A program made the position numbers and the translations under genes. A DNA stretch of 29,568 nucleotides, taken from Cyanobacteria bacterium UBA2566 (GTDB lineage: Bacteria; Cyanobacteriota; Cyanobacteriia; Cyanobacteriales; Desertifilaceae). Shown here in pieces: positions 8,487-16,053 of this stretch. Where the stretch lies: contig DDLS01000008.1 in NCBI GenBank assembly GCA_002340255.1, positions 1-29,568 on the forward strand. The letters are read 5' to 3'. Within the stretch, counting starts at the first letter, position 1, and every line of letters starts with the position of its first letter. The notes under the pieces were generated by a model. The model was given only the letters and a program-made list of their open reading frames with translations. It was not told the DNA's origin and did not search any database.

Positions 8487-9395
8487 ATGAAAAAGAAAGT
8501 TATCTTCATAATGGGCATTGGTCGCTCAGGATCAACCCTAGTGGAACTAATGCTTGGCAGCCATCCTAAAGCTTTCTCATTAGGTGAAATTAGTAAATTA
8601 CCTGAAATTCTAGGAAAAACGCAACAAAACTGGGCTTGGGCTTCACCAGGTAGCACCTTTTGGCAAGATAAGTTCACTGAAACGGAATTAAGGCAGTTAG
8701 CATCTGGATTATCAGATCACCGATTACATCAGTATATCCCTTTGAAAGTTGAGAGAACAGTTCGAGAATGGCTAGGTAACGATCAAATACTGAATCCCTA
8801 CACTATACTCTTTTCTAAAACACAAGCTGACATTCTAACTGATTCTAGTAAAACAGTTCATTGGATATCTAATAAACTTAAAGCGAGAGAATTTAGACAG
8901 CAGGAGATTGACGCTTATTTAGTGTATAACGTTCGTGATGGTCGAGCCGTGCTGAATTCTTATCTACGACTTAAAAAAGATACAGTAGAAGAAATAAGTA
9001 ACAGATGGGTTACGCTTTTAAAGGAATACCACGAGTTTTATAATCAGTTTCCAGAGAATAAGAAAGTAACTGTTCGCTATGAAGAATTAGTAAGTAATCC
9101 CCAAGAAGTTGTCAAATCGCTCTGTGATTGGCTAAACCTTGAATTTAGTCCAGATATGGTTGAATATTGGAAGCACGATCATCATCATATTGTGGGAAGT
9201 CGGGGCACAAGTGCTTTAATTGCCAAGTATAGAGGGCAAACCTCACGAAACCTAGATAGTCATGGCGATTATTATCAAGATCCGGAATTCAGAATCAAAT
9301 TAGATTTGCGTTGGAAAAATGAATTATCTCCAGAAAGCTTGCAAATATTTAATGCTATTGCTGGAGATTTAAATAAGCCCTATGAGTGGGATTAG
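8487..9395 (+). CDS. Sulfotransferase family protein (PAPS-dependent type)
   Basis: Predicted to transfer sulfate from PAPS to a hydroxyl of a glycan or lipid. The 302-residue protein has the 5'-phosphosulfate-binding loop GIGRSGSTL at residues 10-18, followed by LGSHPKAFSLGEI, and the 3'-phosphate-binding segment VRDGRAVLNSY at 149-159. The internal LTDSSK stretch (118-122) corresponds to the conserved DxSK of sulfotransferase-3-like enzymes. The C-terminal half contains YEELVSNPQEVVKSLCDWL, the usual helix pair of this superfamily. There is no signal peptide or membrane helix, suggesting a cytosolic enzyme. A tandem paralog follows after 35 bases. No Shine-Dalgarno sequence is visible before the ATG. 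Confidence 0.85.
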   Translation: MKKKVIFIMGIGRSGSTLVELMLGSHPKAFSLGEISKLPEILGKTQQNWAWASPGSTFWQDKFTETELRQLASGLSDHRLHQYIPLKVERTVREWLGNDQILNPYTILFSKTQADILTDSSKTVHWISNKLKAREFRQQEIDAYLVYNVRDGRAVLNSYLRLKKDTVEEISNRWVTLLKEYHEFYNQFPENKKVTVRYEELVSNPQEVVKSLCDWLNLEFSPDMVEYWKHDHHHIVGSRGTSALIAKYRGQTSRNLDSHGDYYQDPEFRIKLDLRWKNELSPESLQIFNAIAGDLNKPYEWD

Positions 9396-9430
9396 TGAAT
9401 TGGTGTTGATGAAAAATGATGGGTTAAAAA

Positions 9431-10348
9431 ATGAGTAAGAGAAAAGTTTTATTTATTATTGGAGCCGGTCACTGTGGTTCGAGTCTACTTGCTCTTATAT
9501 TAGGGAGTCATCCTCAATGCTTTTCGGCTGGAGAATTAGGGAATCTACCTAATCGCTACAGAAAAGGATTGTATCTTGATTGTGTGAACTGTAATTCTGA
9601 GTTTTGGGATCGAACATTTGGTAACTCAGGTTTAAAACAGTTATCCATTGGATTAGGTGATACCCGAGTCACTCCCTATATCCCCCTAAAGTTAGAGAAA
9701 AATATTCGTGAGTTCTTAGGGAAAGATCGAGTGTTTAAGCCGTACACCTTCATGTTGGCGCAATTGGGTAAAGAAGTTATTATTGATGCCAGTAAATATT
9801 GGGTTTGGGTCGATAGAAAGACGAAAGCCAAAGAGTTTAAAACAGGTGAAGTTGAAGCCTATTTGTTAAATTTAGTCAGAGATGGCCGCGCTATTGTCAA
9901 TTCATATCTAAGGAAATATCCTCAAAGAGATATGGCTACTTTCACTCAAAATTGGATGAACAAAACAAAACGGAGGCAGGAGTTTTACGAATCTTTTGAC
10001 CGAGGGAAGAAAATTGAAGTGGCTTATGAACAGTTAGCAAGCGATCCTCACGTAACAGTCCAGAAGATTTGTGAGTTTCTGGAGATAGAGTTTACGCCGG
10101 ATATGATTGAATATTGGAAATACGATCATCATGATATTTCAGGGAATGATGGAACCTACTCCCTAGTGAGGCGTTATCAACAGCAAGAAATGTTAGATAA
10201 GGTGAAAGAGACTCATGGTGAGTATTATGAAAAGATTGATTTAGGAATCAAATTGGATTTAAGATGGAAAAAAGAGCTGCGAGAAGAAAAACTAGAAATT
10301 TTCAATTCTATTGCGGGTGAATTCAATCAACCCTATGCATGGGATTAG
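9431..10348 (+). CDS. Sulfotransferase family protein, tandem paralog
   Basis: A 305-residue tandem duplicate of the preceding gene; both end in a closely similar FN(S/A)IAG...PY(E/A)WD tail. The 3'-phosphate-binding segment VRDGRAIVNSY (149-159) is intact. The phosphosulfate loop reads GAGHCGSSL (11-19), with His-Cys in place of the Arg-Ser of its neighbour. It also has Cys51 and Cys54 just before SEFW, where many bacterial sulfotransferases have a Cys-containing segment; the neighbour lacks them. The two enzymes may therefore differ in acceptor or activity. Its TAG stop overlaps the stop of the convergent glycosyltransferase gene by two shared bases. Confidence 0.82.
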   Translation: MSKRKVLFIIGAGHCGSSLLALILGSHPQCFSAGELGNLPNRYRKGLYLDCVNCNSEFWDRTFGNSGLKQLSIGLGDTRVTPYIPLKLEKNIREFLGKDRVFKPYTFMLAQLGKEVIIDASKYWVWVDRKTKAKEFKTGEVEAYLLNLVRDGRAIVNSYLRKYPQRDMATFTQNWMNKTKRRQEFYESFDRGKKIEVAYEQLASDPHVTVQKICEFLEIEFTPDMIEYWKYDHHDISGNDGTYSLVRRYQQQEMLDKVKETHGEYYEKIDLGIKLDLRWKKELREEKLEIFNSIAGEFNQPYAWD

Positions 10349-11352
10349 AAAGTTAAAGACTGTAACCGTTTCTTCATCGCTTCTGCTTTAATCAACCAAT
10401 AGTGTTGTTGAATGTACATCCATTTGAACAGATTAGGGGATTCTATCCAACGTTGATAGGCAGGTGTGGCAATATCAGTGAGGAAGGTTTTCCAAGAGGA
10501 GAGAATGGTTTCAATGCTGGTCCTTTGAGCGCGATCGCAACCATTGGCGATCATCTCCTTCCGCAACTGTGGATTATCTTTCAATGTCTTAATGGCAGCG
10601 ATCGCATCCTCTAGAGATTTAACCTCAATATAGTCGAGTTCACTGCGCCGTTCTGCTTGAAACGCTGATTCAGCTCCCAAAATGACGGGAACCTCTGCAC
10701 GCCAAGAGTTGTAGAGTTTAGTTGCCGGTTTCCACAGATAGCTTTCGGTTGCTTCAAAGGTACGGACTGCAATTACAGCATCTACATCACTGTAATCATG
10801 CCATCGCTCTTTGGGTACAATATTCCATTCTAACCCCATCTCTGCAAGGGTTTGAGACCAGGAGGGATCTTTTAATTCTGGAGCCAGGTTATAACTGATG
10901 CCAAAATAAGCGATATTTTCAAAGCGATCGTCGCGATCGCGATCGCGAGGAATTAACCCAGGTTGAGGCCAATGAAGAATATAATGGCTATTCTTAACAA
11001 CTTGAGTTTCCCTTGGATTTTGGACAATATGCATGTGAGCATAAGGATGAACTGCTTGATCTGCTTTCATGCATACCATCAACATTTTTTTTGTTGGTCT
11101 TAGTTCATACTTTAATGAATCTCGATGAGCTAAGACAATCCCTTCATCTGGCATTTCTCCAACTAAGCTACAGGGAAAACCATCTCCCTTTAGATGTAAA
11201 TAAGTTTGTAATGTCCAATAATAAATTCCACGATCTAATCCTTTCCCAAACCCTTTTTGGCAAAGCTCACTTGAGCTATCTGGCATATTGTCACGCCAGT
11301 CTGCTTGAGGAAGGTAAAAATAGATGGGAGGTAAGTTATCATAATTGCTCAT
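10345..11352 (-). CDS. Glycosyltransferase-like protein (GT-B type)
   Basis: The 335-residue protein has no strong named motif, but its layout resembles GT-B glycosyltransferases. An N-terminal YFYLPQADWRDNMP segment and the central NIAYFGISYNLAPE begin beta-alpha units. The stretch YLWKPATKLYNSWRAEVPVIL with SLEDAIAAIKTLKDNPQ follows the usual nucleotide-binding C-terminal domain pattern. ATG at 11352 is chosen because a strong GAGGAG ribosome binding site stands 9 bases upstream; this also removes the overlap with the upstream sulfotransferase, whose stop is 13 bases away. It is the third gene of a minus-strand operon. An unusual Arg-Asp dipeptide run is encoded by stacked HIP1 octamers. 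Function is inferred mainly from context. Confidence 0.68.
   Translation of the reverse strand: MSNYDNLPPIYFYLPQADWRDNMPDSSSELCQKGFGKGLDRGIYYWTLQTYLHLKGDGFPCSLVGEMPDEGIVLAHRDSLKYELRPTKKMLMVCMKADQAVHPYAHMHIVQNPRETQVVKNSHYILHWPQPGLIPRDRDRDDRFENIAYFGISYNLAPELKDPSWSQTLAEMGLEWNIVPKERWHDYSDVDAVIAVRTFEATESYLWKPATKLYNSWRAEVPVILGAESAFQAERRSELDYIEVKSLEDAIAAIKTLKDNPQLRKEMIANGCDRAQRTSIETILSSWKTFLTDIATPAYQRWIESPNLFKWMYIQQHYWLIKAEAMKKRLQSLTF
10924..10946. repeat. Stacked HIP1 octamers inside a coding region
   Basis: Two perfect GCGATCGC octamers overlap by two bases (10933-10940 and 10939-10946) and are preceded by a near-copy GCGATCGT at 10924-10931. In the minus-strand gene this encodes an alternating Arg-Asp run (RDRDRDDR). 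Confidence 0.85.
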
Positions 11353-11365
11353 GTTCGCTAACTCC

Positions 11366-12277
11366 TCAACCCTCCAACCACTTCGATAAATCTCGTCCAA
11401 TCAACTCTTGAAGCTTCAGAATATCCTCCCGATACTCTTCTGTCAGTTCCTTGCGTAGCTTGGGAGATAATTTAGGCTTCCCTAAATTTTGCTGTTTCAG
11501 CCTATCAGCAATGCTTTTACGAAACTTCATCGGTAATAAAGTTTTCACCACTGTTTTAACAGGATTAGGTCTATTCAGCAGAGTATTCACTGTCTGATTT
11601 TTGGGAACACGAGTAGGGTTATGTTTCTTGCTCACATTAGGAAAAAAGTTATCCTCTACTTCTAAAAATTGAAAAACCTCTTTCATCAGTCCAGTTGGAT
11701 CTTCAATCAAATCGTCATAGAGATACACTCGAATCTGCTTCGCATCGAAAATATCGAAGTACTGCTTTAACTGAACATAGTAAAATCCCCGGCGTTTATG
11801 ATGCCATTGAAAGCTCCAATTTTTGGCAATCCTATCCTCTTCTTCTTTCAGAGTTTTAGCAAAATCTGGAACCGGTTCTCTTCCATTACTCAAAGAAAAT
11901 AAAAAATGTGAAAACGCCCGTTCTGCTGGCTGTCGGAGAATTGCAATTAACTTGGCATCAGGAATATAATGATGAATTCTTTGAGCTGCTTTTTCACTGT
12001 AAATATATGACGTAGATGCTTCTCCTATCGCTTTCTCATGGGTTACCCCTGCAAACAACTCCTGATAGCTTTCCAAATCAGTAATAGCATTCGTCATCGC
12101 ATGAGTGCCATTGGGACCAATACGATTAATATCTTCTCCTTCTAGAGTAAAAAAATCAGGTTCTTTTTGATCTCTAGACGCTGGCATATAGACTTGTGGA
12201 TGCTGCTTAAGGTAGTAATATAAAGAAGATGTTCCTGATTTAGCTGCGCCAATCAATAAAAAGTTAGGTAGGGTCAT
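11366..12277 (-). CDS. Sulfotransferase (heparan-sulfate/NDST-like type)
   Basis: A 303-residue PAPS-dependent sulfotransferase of a different branch from the tandem pair. The 5'-phosphosulfate loop is AAKSGTSSL at residues 11-19, followed by KEPDFF (38-43), the conserved Lys-Glu-Pro-x-Phe-Phe motif of the heparan-sulfate-type group. The 3'-phosphate-binding segment is LRQPAERAFSHF (114-125). The C-terminal lysine-rich region (KHNPTRVPKNQT, then PKLSPKLRKELTEEYREDI) is typical of glycan sulfotransferases of this branch. It lies 18 bases downstream of a glycosyltransferase gene and 13 bases upstream of another, so all three are likely co-transcribed. A sugar hydroxyl is the likely acceptor; the glycan is unknown. 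Confidence 0.87.
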   Translation of the reverse strand: MTLPNFLLIGAAKSGTSSLYYYLKQHPQVYMPASRDQKEPDFFTLEGEDINRIGPNGTHAMTNAITDLESYQELFAGVTHEKAIGEASTSYIYSEKAAQRIHHYIPDAKLIAILRQPAERAFSHFLFSLSNGREPVPDFAKTLKEEEDRIAKNWSFQWHHKRRGFYYVQLKQYFDIFDAKQIRVYLYDDLIEDPTGLMKEVFQFLEVEDNFFPNVSKKHNPTRVPKNQTVNTLLNRPNPVKTVVKTLLPMKFRKSIADRLKQQNLGKPKLSPKLRKELTEEYREDILKLQELIGRDLSKWLEG

Positions 12278-12295
12278 GGTTTTATCTCTAAATTT

Positions 12296-13411
12296 CTATT
12301 GTTCATTTAACCAGAGTTGGGCCACCTGTTCCCAAGTCTCATTTTTAACGAGATTGGAAAACCGTTCGCGGATCTCTTGCAGTTCTGAAGGATTTCGCAT
12401 CAGCTCTATAATTTTCCAAGCTACTGCTTCTTGGGTTTCTTTCGTGTAAGGATTCCCTGGTACTTTAACACAATATTCTTTATCTTTCAGTCCGGCATAA
12501 TCGGTAGTTACAGGGACAGCACCCACTAGGGCAGATTCTCGCACTGTATTACAATCAAGCTCTTCAAAGGTACATCCATAATAATTAATATTAGAAGTAG
12601 CTTTCTCGGCCATAAGCTGTTCGCGACCTACCTTTCCATGTTCAATTACGCTCGGTTGTTGCATCAATGTTTCCATTTTCTGTTTCCAATCTTCTTTAAT
12701 TTGTCTCGGCCAACCGTAGTAAATATGAAGTTTGGCTTCAGGAATTTCTTGGTGAATCAAGGGCCAGCCAAATTCTAACATTCTTTCTAGACCTCGGATA
12801 TAATTAGATGCGTAGATAATTTTATCGGGATCTTTGATTTGTCCACAAAATTTAAGGAAGGAGGGATCGAATCCATTGGGGATAATCGCAATTTGGCGAT
12901 CTGGAATTTCTGGTAATAAGGATCGATGGAAGAAATTTTTACAGAATACCTTATCATAGCCTTTTAGTTTTTCATAGGTCACTTCTTCTGGCAATAGAAC
13001 AGAACCTAAATCGAGCCAAACCCGTTTTGCTTTGATCGGGAATTTAATTCGCCAGGCAAACTGCCACATAATTAACGTATCAAAAGAATCGCAAGGATTA
13101 AATTGGGTGTGGTGATAATACTGGACTCCATCATACAATCCTTGTTGAGATCCACAATTATTATAGACAGTAACAGAATAACCTAATTTAATCCATTCAC
13201 GAGATAAATAGACAATGCGGGCATCTGCACCTCCTAATCCCGTTTTTAGACTTTCTGGAGACCATTGATAATCAGTATCTCCCGTATAGTATACAATAGA
13301 CTTATCTGGCCATAGTTTAGATTTTAAGCCCTGGTTTATAAGTTTTATTTGTGACTTTACCTTCCCAAGCGTTTTTTGATAGATGTTCATGAAACCCATA
13401 CTTGAATACAT
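12296..13411 (-). CDS. GT-B family glycosyltransferase
   Basis: A 371-residue protein, paralogous to the divergent gene starting at 13578. Shared blocks include SIVYYTG, SLKTG, YLSREWIKLGYSVTVY, a CG..GLYDGV segment and the C-terminal acceptor/donor motif RESALVGAVPVTTDYAGL. The arrangement of a sugar-acceptor N-terminal domain, an I.NG..P-type central hinge (IIPNGFDPS) and a nucleotide-binding C-terminal domain is that of glycosyltransferase group 1-like GT-B enzymes. Several in-frame ATGs exist (13411, 13399, 13390) and no Shine-Dalgarno sequence decides; 13411 is the longest. It is the first gene of the minus-strand operon with a sulfotransferase and another glycosyltransferase. Confidence 0.82.
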   Translation of the reverse strand: MYSSMGFMNIYQKTLGKVKSQIKLINQGLKSKLWPDKSIVYYTGDTDYQWSPESLKTGLGGADARIVYLSREWIKLGYSVTVYNNCGSQQGLYDGVQYYHHTQFNPCDSFDTLIMWQFAWRIKFPIKAKRVWLDLGSVLLPEEVTYEKLKGYDKVFCKNFFHRSLLPEIPDRQIAIIPNGFDPSFLKFCGQIKDPDKIIYASNYIRGLERMLEFGWPLIHQEIPEAKLHIYYGWPRQIKEDWKQKMETLMQQPSVIEHGKVGREQLMAEKATSNINYYGCTFEELDCNTVRESALVGAVPVTTDYAGLKDKEYCVKVPGNPYTKETQEAVAWKIIELMRNPSELQEIRERFSNLVKNETWEQVAQLWLNEQ

Positions 13412-13577
13412 CCGTTATGATATAGTTGTAATATTACCCAGTTTTGGTTAGACTCTCCGAAGTGATTGACTGTTTCGATCATCCCTTAATTATCCATGCT
13501 CATCATAGACCACCTGTTTAGACTAGAGACAGAAAATAAAGAAATCTTCACTATCTCCATGACATAAAGTACGGCCA
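13412..13577. promoter_or_regulatory. Divergent intergenic region
   Basis: A 166-base AT-rich gap between two divergent paralogous glycosyltransferase genes, which must hold the promoters of both operons. No convincing -35/-10 pair or operator palindrome was recognised. Confidence 0.3.
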
Positions 13578-14696
13578 ATGAAAAAAATCAAAGCATGGGT
13601 TAAGCAAAGACTCCCTAATCTTCAGACTCTTTATAAGAAGATAATGGCTAAAACATGGTCTCCTCATTCAATCGTTTATTATACCGGGAACCACCATGAA
13701 GGATTAACTCCAAATAGCTTGAAAACTGGTGCAAGTGGTTCTCATGCGGCTGTTATTTATCTGGCCAGAGAATGGGTGAAGTTAGGATATCAAGTCACGG
13801 TGTATAGCAATTGTGGCGATCAAGAGGGACTTTATGATGGAGTAGAATATGTCAACTATTATAAATTCAATTGGTGCGATCGCTTTGATACCGTGATTAT
13901 TTGGAGACATTCTACCTTACTCCAGCATCCCATTAATGCCAAGAACCTTTGGTTAGATTGGCATGATACTCTAGGCCCGGCTAAAGCCTTTACAACAGAA
14001 CGATTAGAACCTTTTGATAAAATATTTTCTAAGAGTCATTATCAACGCCAACTATTGCCCCAGTTTAATGATGATAAATTTGTCGTCATCAACAATGGAG
14101 TGAGTGAAGATATTAGCCCATTATACAATACACCTAAAACCCCCTACAAATTAATCTATGGCTCGCGCTACTATCGAGGATTAGAGTATATGCTAACTTA
14201 CGGGTGGCCGATTATTAAACAAGAAATTCCTGAAGCAGAACTTCACTTATTCTATGGGTTTACAAAGCGAGATAATCACCCGAAACACTCTGAGTGGAGA
14301 AAAAAAATGATCGATCTGATGAATCAGCCTGGTGTGTTTGATCGCGGTCGTGTTTCTCAAGATAAGATTCTAGAGGAAAAAGCAAAATCATTGATTCATT
14401 ATTATGGTTGTACCTATCCAGAAATTGATTGTATTTCTGTGCGTGAATCAGCAATGGTTGGTTGTATTCCAGTCATGACTGATTTAGCCGCTTTAGGTGA
14501 AAAATCTTATGGTATAAAGGTTTCTGGAGATCCAGAATCTCAGGAAACGCAAGAAGCAGTAGCCTATAAAGTAATTGAGTTAATGCGGGAAGACCCGGAA
14601 AAATTGCAGTTAATTCGCGAACAGTTTCAGCAGTTAGCTCAAGAAGAGACCTGGGGAAAAGTTGCACCTATTTGGTTAAAAAATCAGTATAATTAA
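13578..14696 (+). CDS. GT-B family glycosyltransferase, divergent paralog
   Basis: A 372-residue counterpart of the gene at 12296-13411. It shares SIVYYTG, SLKTGASG, YLAREWVKLGYQVTVYSNCG, LYDGVEY, LWLDWHDTLG and the C-terminal RESAMVGCIPVMTDLAAL. It also has the YRGLEYMLTYGWPIIKQEIPEAELHLFYG stretch in the same place as its paralog (described here only by its ends YRGLEYML and LHLFYG). The pattern indicates a GT-B glycosyltransferase; donor and acceptor cannot be read. ATG at 13578 lacks a clear Shine-Dalgarno sequence. A further glycosyltransferase follows 26 bases downstream on the same strand, so the two form a short operon. Confidence 0.82.
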   Translation: MKKIKAWVKQRLPNLQTLYKKIMAKTWSPHSIVYYTGNHHEGLTPNSLKTGASGSHAAVIYLAREWVKLGYQVTVYSNCGDQEGLYDGVEYVNYYKFNWCDRFDTVIIWRHSTLLQHPINAKNLWLDWHDTLGPAKAFTTERLEPFDKIFSKSHYQRQLLPQFNDDKFVVINNGVSEDISPLYNTPKTPYKLIYGSRYYRGLEYMLTYGWPIIKQEIPEAELHLFYGFTKRDNHPKHSEWRKKMIDLMNQPGVFDRGRVSQDKILEEKAKSLIHYYGCTYPEIDCISVRESAMVGCIPVMTDLAALGEKSYGIKVSGDPESQETQEAVAYKVIELMREDPEKLQLIREQFQQLAQEETWGKVAPIWLKNQYN

Positions 14697-14722
14697 GTTT
14701 AATATTGGATTTTTTTGTAGAT

Positions 14723-16003
14723 ATGGCTCACTCAACTAAGATGAAACTAATTATCCCCATTGAATATTATCGATCGGGTGGTGTCGAGCGAGTAATTATC
14801 TCTCTTATTGAAGAATTTTCTAAGAAAATAGAAAAAGTTATTATAGTTTTACCTAAAAAAGATATTCATTATTTTCAAAAAATACTACCCTCTTCTGAGA
14901 TCATAGTTTACGAATCTTTTGTCCCGCCAAAGAATATACTTTTATCTTTTTTAAGAATTTTAATTTCAGGATCAAAGATATTTAAAATCAAACAACTGGA
15001 GAAAAAAATAAAGAAAGTTAGAAACAAGCAGTCCAAGCATAATGCACTCAATGGATTAATTGAAAAGTATCAAGCGACCCATTGTTTATATGTTTTAACC
15101 AATCGATTAACGCCACCTAACCTCAAAATCCCTTTGGGAATGATCGCTCATGATGTATTTTGGCGGTTTGCCCCCATGACCTATCCAGAAGATTATGTGA
15201 GAGAGTACGATCAAAGTTTGTTAGCATGGCTGAAAAAATCCGATCTTGTTTTTACGGTTTCTGAAAAGACAAAGACTGATATAATATCAACTTTTCCTGG
15301 TTTTTCATCCAAAATTAAACCCATTCCTAATGCTGGGGTCGCCATTCGTAAGATGGAAAGTGATAGAGAGACAACTGTTAACTCTAGCGATCGAATTACA
15401 TTTTACTTTCCTTCTTCATTTGGAATTTATAAGGATCACTTAACGTTACTGAGAAGCGGGATAAAAGTTGCTCAGAAAAAACTTCAGTTCCAGGTTGTAC
15501 TTACCGGTAAGGAAACAGATGCTTTAGTCAATGGGCGTTTAAGCCTGTCCCAGCAAAGTAGTACTCAAGAATATTCTAATTATTTAAATCAATGCCATCA
15601 AGTCTATTCAGACAATAGAGATTTAATTGAGCAGTATTTTAACGGTTTGGGTTATGGAGAATATGAACAGGTAGAATATTGGTATCAGCATTGCTCTTGT
15701 GTGATTATACCGTCACAATATGAGGGTTTTGGTCTGGCTCTCTCGGAAGCAATTTCAAGAGGTTTACCGGTTATTGCTTCAGATTTAGAGGTATTTCAAG
15801 AGCAAGTTAAACTGTATCAGTGTTTTGATCAAGTTGAGTTTTTCCCTCGAGGAGATGCAGAAGCTTTAGCTGCGTGTATAGAAAAATTTGTTCATCATCC
15901 TAAGAGTAAGTTGAATCGAGAAAAAATACAAGAAAAACTATCTCTTTGGACTTGGACGGATGCAGCACAACAGTACATTAGTTTGTTGGAGTCTGTTGTT
16001 TAG
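14723..16003 (+). CDS. Glycosyltransferase family 1/4-like (GT-B)
   Basis: A 426-residue glycosyltransferase. The N-terminal domain opens with KLIIPIEYYRSGGVERVI, the Gly-Gly-x-x-Arg type start of GT4 enzymes. The C-terminal domain has IIPSQYEGFGLALSEAIS, containing the E-x7-E motif that binds the nucleotide-sugar donor. A Lys-rich segment around residues 85-110 (KIKQLEKKIKKVRNKQ) is unusual and probably basic helix. ATG at 14723 is chosen; a TTG at 14705 and an ATG at 14741 are in frame. Base composition appears more AT-rich than the flanking housekeeping genes. It is downstream of the GT-B gene at 13578 and convergent with the ABC exporter gene. Confidence 0.85.
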   Translation: MAHSTKMKLIIPIEYYRSGGVERVIISLIEEFSKKIEKVIIVLPKKDIHYFQKILPSSEIIVYESFVPPKNILLSFLRILISGSKIFKIKQLEKKIKKVRNKQSKHNALNGLIEKYQATHCLYVLTNRLTPPNLKIPLGMIAHDVFWRFAPMTYPEDYVREYDQSLLAWLKKSDLVFTVSEKTKTDIISTFPGFSSKIKPIPNAGVAIRKMESDRETTVNSSDRITFYFPSSFGIYKDHLTLLRSGIKVAQKKLQFQVVLTGKETDALVNGRLSLSQQSSTQEYSNYLNQCHQVYSDNRDLIEQYFNGLGYGEYEQVEYWYQHCSCVIIPSQYEGFGLALSEAISRGLPVIASDLEVFQEQVKLYQCFDQVEFFPRGDAEALAACIEKFVHHPKSKLNREKIQEKLSLWTWTDAAQQYISLLESVV

Positions 16004-16053
16004 CCTTTAAATCAAGGTCATAATTTGTTGTGTTCTTGTTGTGCCGTTTTAAT

